Shown: positions 32,558 to 41,186 of the stretch, in pieces | How the letters are laid out: each line of letters starts with the position of its first letter | How positions within the stretch are numbered: position 1 is the first letter of the stretch | Assembly (NCBI GenBank): GCA_021323705.1 | Contig: JAJPKL010000012.1 | Location: 1-64,000 of the forward strand | Length of the DNA stretch: 64,000 bases | Direction of reading: 5' to 3' | Origin: Nitrososphaerota archaeon | GTDB lineage: Archaea > Thermoproteota > Nitrososphaeria > Nitrososphaerales > Nitrosopumilaceae | Position numbers and translations under genes: made by a program | The notes under the pieces: generated by a model | What the model was told of the DNA's origin: nothing | Seen by the model: the letters and a program-made list of their open reading frames with translations, nothing else | The model's database searches: none

Positions 32558-33958
32558 ATGCGAATGAATATTAGGAATTTTAATGGTAGGGTGCACGTGG
32601 AATACAGAACAGACAGAGACTCACTTGGAGAAGTAAAAATTCCTGCTGACGCATATTATGGCGCGTTTACATCAAGAGCAATCAACCAGTATCATGTGAC
32701 AGGTCTTAGGCCTCACATCAATTTGATAATGGCGTTCGTCATGATTAAGAGATCTGCCGCTGTTGCCAACATAAGAACCAAGGCAATAGATACTAAACGC
32801 GGAAATGCAATTGTCAAGGCATGTGACAAGATAATATCTGGAAAGTTTCTTGATCAGTTTCTCATAGAGTCGATCAACTCTGGTGCAGGTACTGCTTTCA
32901 ACATGAACACAAACGAGGTCATTGCAAATGTGGCCTTGGAGATCCTTGGAGAGAAGAAGGGAAATGACAAAGCCTTACACCCCAATGATCATGTAAATAT
33001 GTCACAGTCAAGCAATGACACATTTCCAACTGCGATGCATGTGGCGATTCTTTTCAATATGAAGCAAGTTATTCCAGTACTTGACGAACTGATAAAGATA
33101 ATAACAAAAAAGGCAAAAGAGTTTTCAGGCTATCAAAAAATAGGAAGAACACACCTGATGGATGCACTCCCTGTAACACTAGGAGGTGAATTTGCTGCGT
33201 ATGCAACGGCCATTGCAAAGGCTCGCGATGCAATTTTTGTAGCACAAAAAGAACTAGAATACGTTGCTTTAGGAGGAACTGCAGTAGGCACTGGTGCAAA
33301 TACGCCAAAGGGGTACAGAGATATTGCAATTTCAGAACTTGCAAAGATTTCAAAGTTGCCACTCAAGCCACAATCTGATATGCAGTATGGTTTGCAGAGT
33401 AGATTTGCAGTATCATATCTTTCATCAACGCTGAAAAATTTGTCTTTGGAGCTCGGAAGATTTTCAAATGATATTCGATTAATGGCATCCGGTCCTGTTG
33501 CTGGGCTCTCAGAACTTGGCATACCTGCAGTACATGCAGGCTCTTCTATAATGCCTGGAAAAGTCAATCCGTCACTTGCAGAATGCATGAATATGATCTG
33601 CTTCAACATAATAGGCAATGATACTACTGTTGCGCTTGCGGCTCAAGCTGGTCAGTTCGAACTTAATGTGATGCTGCCGGTTATGTTGAAGGCAATGCTT
33701 GAGTCAACTGATATGCTCAAGAACTTTGTGCCGATATTTTCTCACAATCTTGTTGCAGGTCTTACTGCAAACAAACAGAAACTTCGTCAATACATAGAAA
33801 ACAGCCCTGTAATAGTCACCCTCCTCTCACCAAAACTTGGCTACCTAGTTTCTGCAGATCTGTACAAAGAATCGCTCAAGACAGGCAAAACCATACGACA
33901 ACTTGTTATCTCAAAAGGATTAATGAGTGAGAAAGAAGTTAACGCATTACTGGGCTAA
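32558..33958 (+). CDS. Fumarase/aspartase-family lyase
   Basis: 466 aa, ATG start. Signature GSSIMPGKVNPS and HPNDHVNMSQSSNDTFP of the class II fumarase/aspartase superfamily. AYYGAFTSRA and AAQAGQFELNVMLPV look more like aspartase; SSNDTFPTAMH looks like fumarase. Thaumarchaea need a fumarase for the oxidative TCA section, so either fumarate hydratase or aspartate ammonia-lyase is possible. Tetrameric enzyme. The gene overlaps by nothing and ends 1 nt before the methylthiotransferase start. Confidence 0.8.
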   Translation: MRMNIRNFNGRVHVEYRTDRDSLGEVKIPADAYYGAFTSRAINQYHVTGLRPHINLIMAFVMIKRSAAVANIRTKAIDTKRGNAIVKACDKIISGKFLDQFLIESINSGAGTAFNMNTNEVIANVALEILGEKKGNDKALHPNDHVNMSQSSNDTFPTAMHVAILFNMKQVIPVLDELIKIITKKAKEFSGYQKIGRTHLMDALPVTLGGEFAAYATAIAKARDAIFVAQKELEYVALGGTAVGTGANTPKGYRDIAISELAKISKLPLKPQSDMQYGLQSRFAVSYLSSTLKNLSLELGRFSNDIRLMASGPVAGLSELGIPAVHAGSSIMPGKVNPSLAECMNMICFNIIGNDTTVALAAQAGQFELNVMLPVMLKAMLESTDMLKNFVPIFSHNLVAGLTANKQKLRQYIENSPVIVTLLSPKLGYLVSADLYKESLKTGKTIRQLVISKGLMSEKEVNALLG

Positions 33959-33959
33959 C

Positions 33960-35228
33960 ATGGCAAAAATCTGGGTAGAAGCATATGGATGCTCTGCAAG
34001 TTTTGCAGATTCAGAAATGATTACTGGACTTGTTGTGAACGGTGGACATACGCTTGCACAAAATCCATCTGATGCAGACCTTAACGTGGTTGTAACATGT
34101 TCAGTCAAGGATGCAACAGCCAACAAGATGATCCATCGAATAAAGCGATTAAAGAACAAGCCGCTAGTTGTAGCAGGCTGCCTCCCAAAGGCAGAGATGG
34201 GAACTGTAGAAAAATTTAGTCCAAATGCAAGCCTCCTTGGACCAAATTCCATTGGGAAGACTTTGGAAATAATTGAATTTACTTTAAAAGGTCAAAAAAA
34301 GATTGAGCTTGAAGATTCCGACATATCAAAAGTAGGACTGCCAAAAGTACGCCTAAACCCCGCTGTTGGAATAGTGGAGATAGCTAGTGGATGCATGAGC
34401 GAGTGTACTTTCTGTCAGACAAAGCTATCAAAAGGCGAGCTTCAAAGCTTTAGAATTGGTGACATAGTCAGACAAGTAAGACAAGAGATTAACGATGGAT
34501 GCTCTGAGGTGTGGCTAACATCAACTGACAACGGATGTTATGGTTTTGATATTGGAACCGATCTTCCAACCCTAGTCGATGCCGTTTCAGAGATAGAACA
34601 AGATTTTATGATTCGTGTAGGCATGATGAACCCAATGTACATGCCAAGAATACGAAATGGGTTGCTTGAGTCATTTGAAAGTCCCAAAGTTTTCAAGTTT
34701 CTTCACATCCCAGTTCAGAGTGGAAGCAACAGAGTGCTCAAGGAGATGAAGCGAGGCCACACAGCAGAGGTCTTTAGGAAATCAAGCGAGCTATTCAGGA
34801 AAAAGTTTGAAAAATTCACAATTTCAACAGACATTATTGTAGGATTTCCAACAGAGACGGAGGATGACTTTGAACAAACCCTCGACCTCATAGGAGAAAC
34901 TAGGCCAGACATCATCAACCTGTCAAGATATAGTGCAAGACCCGGTACAAAAGCATCTTTGATGGAACAAATTCCCGTATCAGAAGTCATGCGAAGAAGC
35001 AAGATTGTTTTTGACATGGCAAACAGGATATCTCATGAGAGAAATCAGGAATGGATTGGTTGGGAAGGCGAGGTCCTGTTCGATGAGAGTTCAGATGGCA
35101 CCATAAAAGGTCGCAATTACGCGTACAAGCCAGTCATGGTCAACAGCAAGGTCAGTATAGGTCAGAGGTCAAAAGTAAGAATAACAGATGCTGCAAAACA
35201 TGGACTTTATGGTCAGATTACGAGCTAA
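33960..35228 (+). CDS. Threonylcarbamoyladenosine tRNA methylthiotransferase (MtaB-like)
   Basis: 422 aa from ATG 33960; the ORF-track start at 33927 lies inside the previous gene. N-terminal UPF0004 domain with VEAYGCSASFADSE, radical SAM motif CMSECTFC, and a C-terminal TRAM-like region. This is the archaeal/eukaryotic e-MtaB (CDKAL1) class, adding a methylthio group to t6A37 of tRNA. It starts 1 nt after the fumarase gene, so both are probably in one transcript. Confidence 0.9.
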   Translation: MAKIWVEAYGCSASFADSEMITGLVVNGGHTLAQNPSDADLNVVVTCSVKDATANKMIHRIKRLKNKPLVVAGCLPKAEMGTVEKFSPNASLLGPNSIGKTLEIIEFTLKGQKKIELEDSDISKVGLPKVRLNPAVGIVEIASGCMSECTFCQTKLSKGELQSFRIGDIVRQVRQEINDGCSEVWLTSTDNGCYGFDIGTDLPTLVDAVSEIEQDFMIRVGMMNPMYMPRIRNGLLESFESPKVFKFLHIPVQSGSNRVLKEMKRGHTAEVFRKSSELFRKKFEKFTISTDIIVGFPTETEDDFEQTLDLIGETRPDIINLSRYSARPGTKASLMEQIPVSEVMRRSKIVFDMANRISHERNQEWIGWEGEVLFDESSDGTIKGRNYAYKPVMVNSKVSIGQRSKVRITDAAKHGLYGQITS

Positions 35229-35302
35229 ATTTTTTAGATCGAAGTTAGGACGAAAACTAAGCAACAAAGTTTTTTAATCATTTTTGTAAGCAAGAGAGAG
35301 TC

Positions 35303-36256
35303 ATGGAATTTCAGATGCAAGGACCAATTCTAGTCGTAGGATTAGGCGGAGTCGGCAGCAGACTTGCTACAGGTATAAAAGAAAAACTTGGTTGCGATTC
35401 TCTCATAATAAGCCATGACCCAAAGGACCTAAACTTGGAATCTTCCAAGATTTTAATAGATACAAATCCAATTCTAAACCCCTCAGCATACCTCATAAGA
35501 GGAATATCATTTGCTGCAAAAAACACGATTGCTGAAAAACTTGAATCCTATTCCACTATAATCATCATAGCCAACCTGGCAGGCAAATCAGGCGCCGCCA
35601 TGGCTCCAATCGTATCTCAGATTAGCAAGGAAATGGGGAAAAGCGTACTCTCCTTTGCAATCATGCCCTTCAAGTTTGAAAAAGATAGGATTTTCTTTTC
35701 AGGAGTTTCACTAAAAAGGCTGAAAACAAATTCGGACTGTACAATAATCATAGATAATGATGCTTTGCTTGACAGCAATCCCGATCTAACACCTGATCTA
35801 TGCAATACAATCACAAATAATGCACTGATGCATGTGATTTCCACCTTGAAGGATTCAACCTTGCCTCTTAAGACAAACATTCTCTCAACAAGCAAGGACA
35901 TACCGGATGTTGAGACATCACTACGAGATTCAATCAAGATGCTTTATGAAGACGCGCCTCCAAATAACATCAAGAGTGCACTGCTCTACGTGGTCGGAGG
36001 CAACAAAGTGCCAATAGGCATGCTAAACTCAATGGTAAGCACCATCAGCGGCATATTCAGCAACGACAGCACGCGGGTAAGCCTGTCAGTTACAAACGGT
36101 GAAAAGTCCAAGGTTGTGTTGCTCACTTCCATAGAGGGAGAGACTCGTTTTGACAAATATGATCCTCTAGGGATAATCCCGGGAGAAAATACACTAGACT
36201 GGAATGAACCAGATGCTAGCGTAAAGATAGATTTGGAATTAGAACAAATAGAATAA
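35303..36256 (+). CDS. Divergent FtsZ-like protein
   Basis: 317 aa, ATG start. VVGLGGVGSRL (11-21) resembles the FtsZ nucleotide loop. LAGKSGAAMAPI (92-103) sits where GGGTGTGAAP is expected but is degenerate. MPFKFEKDR (121-129) and CTIIIDNDALLD (146-157) match FtsZ PFxFEGxxR and xIVIPNDxLL. The C-terminal domain has VVGGNKVPIGMLNSM like FtsZ GGxDLxLxEV. The T7 NxDFADV catalytic motif is not visible. So it is an FtsZ-superfamily protein that may bind GTP weakly or not hydrolyse it. Known thaumarchaeal FtsZ homologues are separate from division; function here is unknown. Confidence 0.75.
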   Translation: MEFQMQGPILVVGLGGVGSRLATGIKEKLGCDSLIISHDPKDLNLESSKILIDTNPILNPSAYLIRGISFAAKNTIAEKLESYSTIIIIANLAGKSGAAMAPIVSQISKEMGKSVLSFAIMPFKFEKDRIFFSGVSLKRLKTNSDCTIIIDNDALLDSNPDLTPDLCNTITNNALMHVISTLKDSTLPLKTNILSTSKDIPDVETSLRDSIKMLYEDAPPNNIKSALLYVVGGNKVPIGMLNSMVSTISGIFSNDSTRVSLSVTNGEKSKVVLLTSIEGETRFDKYDPLGIIPGENTLDWNEPDASVKIDLELEQIE

Positions 36257-36257
36257 T

Positions 36258-36785
36258 TTACTCTTTTGATTTCTTTGCAGGTTTAGATTCGGTCTTTTCT
36301 TTCTTCTCTTTAGGTTTTTCTTCTGCTTTCTTCTCTTCAGTTTTCTTTTCTTCTTTCTTTGGTTTCTCTTCCACTTTTTTCTCTTCTGACTTGGGTTTCT
36401 CTTCGGCTATCTTTTCTTCAGATTTGGGTTTTTCTTCCGTCTTTTTCTCTTTTGGCTTTTCTTCGGATTTCTTCTCTTCAGTTTTCTTTTCTTCTTTCTT
36501 TGATTTTTCTTCTGCCTTTTTCTCTTCCTGATATTTTGAAACTATAATGTTTCCATCGTCATCTTTTGAAAGTTTTACTCTAATTTTTCTTGGGGGGTGT
36601 CTGATTCCACGCTCCCACACTAAATGGCTGATTTCTTCTTCAATTTTCACATTTTCGGATTTCATATGTTTTGAGGCAAAGGCTCGTATCATGTTTATTG
36701 CTCTTTTTGCCCTTTGGTTATTTGGAGAGAGTAGTACTTTTCCCAAATTAATTGTGTAGATCCTCTCTAATGTTTCCTCAGACAA
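36258..36785 (-). CDS. rpl31e: Ribosomal protein eL31 with long Lys/Glu tail
   Basis: 175 aa, start TTG 36785, immediately after the eL39 stop. Residues 1-85 are standard eL31 (RIYTINLGKVLLSP; AFASKHMKSENVKIEEE; RHPPRKIRVKLS). From about residue 88 there is a 90-residue tail of imperfect repeats of K, E, P and S (for example EEKPKSEEKI, EEKPKKEEKKTEEKK). The tail is coded by repetitive purine-rich DNA and is probably disordered. Normal eL31 is about 85-120 aa, so the tail is an unusual extension. eL39-eL31 order is typical of archaea, but aIF6 does not follow. Confidence 0.9.
   Translation of the reverse strand: MSEETLERIYTINLGKVLLSPNNQRAKRAINMIRAFASKHMKSENVKIEEEISHLVWERGIRHPPRKIRVKLSKDDDGNIIVSKYQEEKKAEEKSKKEEKKTEEKKSEEKPKEKKTEEKPKSEEKIAEEKPKSEEKKVEEKPKKEEKKTEEKKAEEKPKEKKEKTESKPAKKSKE
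36270..36530. repeat. Low-complexity imperfect tandem repeats coding the eL31 tail
   Basis: Imperfect repeats of a GAA/AAG-type purine-rich unit (coding strand minus), recurring roughly every 30-45 nt as EEKPKSEEK-like stretches. They are the source of the Lys/Glu tail. Such repeats can change length by slippage. Confidence 0.7.
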
Positions 36786-36944
36786 CTAACCAACCCTCAC
36801 ATCTGTTCTGCGCCACTGTCTCCTCTTTGGGTTTGTTCTCACTCTACGTTTTGTCTTTACTATAACCCAGGCTGGAACTGCAGAATTCTGCTTTATTTTA
36901 CTCATCAGCCTAATCTTTCGTGGAGTTGACTTGCGTGCAGCCAT
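36786..36944 (-). CDS. rpl39e: Ribosomal protein eL39
   Basis: 52 aa from ATG 36944 (MAARKSTPRKIRLMSKIKQN); the ORF track's longer start is upstream of the conserved N-terminus. The rest (AVPAWVIVKTKRRVR and RRQWRRTDVRVG) is the usual small basic eL39 of the polypeptide exit tunnel. Its stop is adjacent to the TTG of eL31. Confidence 0.95.
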   Translation of the reverse strand: MAARKSTPRKIRLMSKIKQNSAVPAWVIVKTKRRVRTNPKRRQWRRTDVRVG

Positions 36945-36991
36945 AAAAGTTTGAGAAACTTGACCTCTTTTTAAATGAATCTCAAAATAGA

Positions 36992-37555
36992 TCACAGCAA
37001 ACCGTTTGATGACAATGTCAGGTAAATCTGGTGCAACATCCTAGCAGAGGCTCCCCATATCAAATGGTTTTGAAATTTGAAAGTGTACATTTCTTGGATA
37101 GAATGATGTGCAGGATCTTTGTCATCGTCCATTGTTTTCAATAGCGGAATAAGGGGGATCTCCAAGATGGATTCAATCTCGGAATTTGGATTTATTTCAG
37201 GAATTTCCTCCCGTATTGTTATAAAAGGAGATATAGTAAAACCAGAATTCAGAGTAGTAACAGGTTTGAGTTGTCCAATAACCTCCCTTCTAGGTATCAC
37301 GGCACCTATTTCTTCGTCAGTTTCTCTCAAGGCAGTATAGAGAAGATCCATGTCGTTTTCTTGCCACCTTCCGCCAGGAAATGATATTTCTCCAGCATGA
37401 TAATCCATAGTCTTTGGACGCTCGGTCATTATAATGGACGGTTCAGGTCCATAAATTATTACAAGCACGGCAGCAAGCTTGGTTTTTTCAGAATTATGCA
37501 CTCCAGCGTCAATCGAGCATGACAAGGCATTCTTTATTTTTTCTAATTCCAACAT
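36992..37555 (-). CDS. Nudix hydrolase, NudL/CoA pyrophosphatase type
   Basis: 187 aa, ATG start. The Nudix box is FPGGRWQENDMDLLYTALRE plus ETDEEIG; the preceding YHAGEISFPGGR matches the UPF0035/NudL motif of coenzyme A pyrophosphatases. Acts on a nucleoside-diphosphate-linked substrate such as CoA in the cytoplasm. It is upstream of eL39 on the same strand with a 47-nt spacer. Confidence 0.85.
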   Translation of the reverse strand: MLELEKIKNALSCSIDAGVHNSEKTKLAAVLVIIYGPEPSIIMTERPKTMDYHAGEISFPGGRWQENDMDLLYTALRETDEEIGAVIPRREVIGQLKPVTTLNSGFTISPFITIREEIPEINPNSEIESILEIPLIPLLKTMDDDKDPAHHSIQEMYTFKFQNHLIWGASARMLHQIYLTLSSNGLL

Positions 37556-37591
37556 ATTGTACTACGCTAGATTTGTTATTTTTTGTTGTGA

Positions 37592-40108
37592 TTATAGTGC
37601 AAAGTATTCTGCCTCAGGATGATGAACAACTATGGCGGCAGTAGATTGTTCCGGTATTATCTGTCCTGCTTCTGTTAGTGTCATGCCAGATTTTGCAGGT
37701 TCCAATAGTTTCCAAACAAGATAATGCTGTGCCACATCGGGACAGCTTGGATATCCCCAACTGTATCTCAGCCCCTGTTTTTGCCCAATCTTTAGTTCGT
37801 CTCTTATCTTCTGGTTTATCCATGCCGCCATTGCCTCTGCAGTTTCCACTGCAAGACCATGTAAGTAATACGCATCAGTGTACCTATCTTCTTTATTCCA
37901 TTTTTCTATGATTTCAGAAACTTTGCTTCCTACAGTCACGGCTTGGAAAGCCACAATATCATCCTGACCAAAATAATCAGCAAGGCACAGGTGTTTTGCT
38001 CTTGACGAGCGTGGAAATTCGAATACCAATTTTTCTCCATTGGGATGGTCAACTGTCAGGATCTTGTCTTTTCCATGGCATTTAAAATATCCATATACTG
38101 CACGCGGCTCAAACAGTTTCTCTGAAAGAATTTTTTTCTTCCAAGTCTCAAGAAGTGCTTCGTGTTCCGATTCAGATTCTTTGGCAGACTTTCCTCTCAG
38201 CCCCCATGAAAGTACAAAGAGCGATTTTTTGTCCAAGAACTTCCATACCTCATTCAGATCGATGTCTTTTGGTTCAAATCTTATTGTCTTATTGATGTGA
38301 GGCGGAACTGGTGCCGCGACCGGTTTTATCTCGCTTCGCTCCACAGTGCCACCCTGCGCCTTTTCGACTACGGTCTCAGTCCACTTTTCAATTTTCTCCT
38401 GCCACTGTTGAACAAATTTCTGTCTTTCTTTAGAAACAAGATTGTCCATGGTTTTAAGTCCGTCAAACATAGTTTTACAATAAAACACACCAGGCCTGTA
38501 TATGCCTCCCTCCTTTGCAATTCGGTTTATGTAATTACTGTTAATTGCTGCTCCTCCACACAATACAGGAATTTCCATGTTGTTCTTTCTTGCATGTTCC
38601 ACAAAGAACTGCATCTGTTTTGATGTGGAGACCAGTAGTGCTGACAATCCCACCGCATCAGCTTTTACTTCATCAATTTTTTCAAGAAACTTTTGCATTG
38701 GGACTTGTTTTCCCAGATCATACACAGTATATCCATTGTTCTCAAAGATTGTTTTTACAAGATTCTTTCCAATGTCGTGGACGTCTCCATAGACAGTTCC
38801 AAGCACCAGTTTTCCTTTAGAACTTCCCACTTCCTTTAACAGATATTTTTCAAGTTCTGCAACTGCGGCCTTCATACATTCTGCAGATTTCAACACAAAT
38901 GGAAGTATGAGCTCACCTGCCCCAAACTTGTCCCCTACTTCTTTCATTGCAGGGAGCAAGTCATCATTTAGTGTCTGGATTGCGGCGTTATGTGTTGTCT
39001 CTTTTGGTGCATCAATTAGGAGTATGCCATCTTTTTCTAACAGTCCATGCTTGTTTGGAATCTTTTCATATATCGCATTCACGACGTCTCTTTCTATTCC
39101 ATCCTTGATTCTGTTCACAATTCTAAAGTTAGAGCGTTTACCTGCAGGCCATGATGGGTCTACCTCGATCTTCTTTGCAGCAAGACTAGCAGTTGTCTTT
39201 GTCTTTTCAAAATGGGAAATAAATTCTGCAAGGGCATTTGGATGTTTGTTGAATATGAGATCTTCTGCAAGATTTCTTTCCTTTTCATCTATTTCGGTAT
39301 AAGGAATTACATCTTTTGGATTGATTATGACAGTATCCAACCCCGCTTTTACTGCATGATACAAAAATATCGCATTTAGAATCTTTCGTGCCCCAGGAGC
39401 AAGTCCAAAACTCACGTTGCTTAATCCAAGAGTGGTAAATGAATTTGGAAACCTTTTTTTGACTAGACTTATTCCCTCCAAGGTGTTTTTTCCAGCGTCA
39501 AGAAATTCTGCTTCTCCTGTTGCTAGTGTAAAAGTCAGTACGTCAAAAATGAAATGTTCTTCACGCAGACCATATTTTTTCCCTGTCTCAAACAAGAGTT
39601 CAGCGGTTTCAAGTTTTTCTTTGGGGGTCTTTGCCATCCCTTTTGGCCCAATACACATTGCAATCGCAGGAACACCATATCGCACCATTATAGGAGCAAG
39701 CGAGTGAAACCGGTTTCCATCTCCTTCAAGATTGATTGAGTTGATCATTGGTTTTCCAGGTATCTGTTCCAAAGCAGCAGCAATAACTTTTGGTTCAGTA
39801 GAATCTATAACAAGGGGAGCCTCGATCTCAAGACTTAGTAGCTTTACCAGTTTTTTCATAAATTCAAGCTCGTCTGAGCGTTCCGTCGTAGCAACACAGA
39901 CATCTAGACAGTGTGCCCCATCGTCTACTTGGTCTCGTGCTATCTTTACCAGTTCTTCAAAATTGTCAGCCAGTACACACTCCTTTGCTTTCTTTGATCC
40001 CTGCGCATTAAGTCTCTCTCCTATGATAAGGGGTGGAGGATCTTGTCTTAGCTCTACTGCTTTTAGTGCAGAACTTACTCTAACATCTTTCAACACATTC
40101 ATTCTCAA
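37592..40108 (-). CDS. metH: Cobalamin-dependent methionine synthase, C-terminal part (pterin, B12 and activation domains)
   Basis: 838 aa. Pterin-binding domain (IGERLNAQGSKKAKE, residues about 27-290), cobalamin-binding domain with GDVHDIGKNL (the axial His in DxHxxG), and a reactivation domain with RYSWGYPSCPDVAQH for AdoMet binding. The homocysteine-binding half is the next gene upstream (40126), so the usual MetH of about 1230 aa is split in two. It transfers methyl from methyl-tetrahydropterin to homocysteine via B12. Start TTG 40108 or ATG 40102 (MNVLKDVRV). Confidence 0.9.
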   Translation of the reverse strand: MRMNVLKDVRVSSALKAVELRQDPPPLIIGERLNAQGSKKAKECVLADNFEELVKIARDQVDDGAHCLDVCVATTERSDELEFMKKLVKLLSLEIEAPLVIDSTEPKVIAAALEQIPGKPMINSINLEGDGNRFHSLAPIMVRYGVPAIAMCIGPKGMAKTPKEKLETAELLFETGKKYGLREEHFIFDVLTFTLATGEAEFLDAGKNTLEGISLVKKRFPNSFTTLGLSNVSFGLAPGARKILNAIFLYHAVKAGLDTVIINPKDVIPYTEIDEKERNLAEDLIFNKHPNALAEFISHFEKTKTTASLAAKKIEVDPSWPAGKRSNFRIVNRIKDGIERDVVNAIYEKIPNKHGLLEKDGILLIDAPKETTHNAAIQTLNDDLLPAMKEVGDKFGAGELILPFVLKSAECMKAAVAELEKYLLKEVGSSKGKLVLGTVYGDVHDIGKNLVKTIFENNGYTVYDLGKQVPMQKFLEKIDEVKADAVGLSALLVSTSKQMQFFVEHARKNNMEIPVLCGGAAINSNYINRIAKEGGIYRPGVFYCKTMFDGLKTMDNLVSKERQKFVQQWQEKIEKWTETVVEKAQGGTVERSEIKPVAAPVPPHINKTIRFEPKDIDLNEVWKFLDKKSLFVLSWGLRGKSAKESESEHEALLETWKKKILSEKLFEPRAVYGYFKCHGKDKILTVDHPNGEKLVFEFPRSSRAKHLCLADYFGQDDIVAFQAVTVGSKVSEIIEKWNKEDRYTDAYYLHGLAVETAEAMAAWINQKIRDELKIGQKQGLRYSWGYPSCPDVAQHYLVWKLLEPAKSGMTLTEAGQIIPEQSTAAIVVHHPEAEYFAL

Positions 40109-40125
40109 TTGCTTTTTCTAAATAC

Positions 40126-41094
40126 CTAGCGCCTATTTTCAGATTGCTTTTCATCAATTATTTTTCTTAAAAGCGCTATATGGTCAGGATTGGTTCCACA
40201 GCAACCTCCTATTATTCGAACTTTTTTGTACTGCGATAAGAAGTCGCGCATTACTTTGGCCATCTCATCTGGCGCCATCTTGTAGACTGCTCGTCCTCCT
40301 TGGTTCTCTGGCATTCCAGCATTTGGCACAACAAGAAGTGGCAGGTCATCTTGTTCATTTAACCACCGTACACTTGGGTCCATCTCAACAGGCCCGGTAG
40401 AACAGTTCAGTCCAAACGCATCAACTCCCATCTCAGATACAGTAGTATATGCAGCTTGGACGTTTGTTCCAAGCAGCATCTTTCCATACTTGTCAAGTGT
40501 TACATTTGCAATGATGGGGATCTTCTTTCCTGTTTTTTTCATTGCATTGTGAGATGCTTCTATTGCAAGTTTTACTTCCAAGATATCCTGACTTGTTTCA
40601 ATTAGAATCGCATCCACCCCACCAAGTATCAACCCCTCTGCTTGAATTTCAAATGCTTCTCTAATCTTATCAAGTGAGATTTGTCCAAGAGACGGATCGT
40701 TTGAGCTTGGCAAAAATCCAGTAGGCCCCATAGAACCAATGACATATCTTGGCTTGTCGTGAAATTCTTTTGTGACCTCTACTGCAAGCTCTGCAATTTT
40801 TTTGTTGAACTCTAGTGTTTTGTCACCATAGCCATATTCTTCAAGCTTGAGCTTGTTTGAACCAAAAGTATTGGTCTCGATACAGTCGGCTCCTGCTTGG
40901 AGATAGTTTCTGTGAATGTTCTTTATCCATTCTGGTCGTGTAAAAGAAAGACCATCGTTGAATCCATCTTTTCCATCTGGAAAGTCTTCTGGTTTTGGGT
41001 TTAGTTTTTGAATCTCAGTTCCCATGGCTCCGTCAAATAGCACTATCTTTTGTTTCATCAATTCATCAAGCGGGAGTTTTGTTACCAACAACAA
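40126..41094 (-). CDS. MetH N-terminal half: homocysteine S-methyltransferase domain
   Basis: 322 aa. Signature FDGAMGTEIQ, GLNCSTGPVEM with the first zinc Cys, and GGCCGTNPDH with the Cys pair of the zinc site. TIM barrel. It is the homocysteine-activating half of MetH and lies 17 nt upstream of the larger half, in one operon. TTG at 41094 or the next TTG at 41091 is the start. Equivalent bacterial MetH has both domains in one chain. Confidence 0.9.
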   Translation of the reverse strand: MLLVTKLPLDELMKQKIVLFDGAMGTEIQKLNPKPEDFPDGKDGFNDGLSFTRPEWIKNIHRNYLQAGADCIETNTFGSNKLKLEEYGYGDKTLEFNKKIAELAVEVTKEFHDKPRYVIGSMGPTGFLPSSNDPSLGQISLDKIREAFEIQAEGLILGGVDAILIETSQDILEVKLAIEASHNAMKKTGKKIPIIANVTLDKYGKMLLGTNVQAAYTTVSEMGVDAFGLNCSTGPVEMDPSVRWLNEQDDLPLLVVPNAGMPENQGGRAVYKMAPDEMAKVMRDFLSQYKKVRIIGGCCGTNPDHIALLRKIIDEKQSENRR

Positions 41095-41186
41095 ATAGTG
41101 AATGGTTTGATGTATTAATTTTCTTTGGGTTTGTCATCGGTTAATTGCCTTCAAAGGTTATAATCAAGTAACCGTGACACTCTTTT

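Noticed and set aside
33133-33618. 161-aa ORF opposite the fumarase gene
   Set aside because: Shadow of the coding strand; plus-strand motifs are unambiguous.
36270-36530. Repeats in the eL31 tail considered as a CRISPR array
   Set aside because: Units are imperfect, in frame, and have no unique spacers; they code a Lys/Glu tail.
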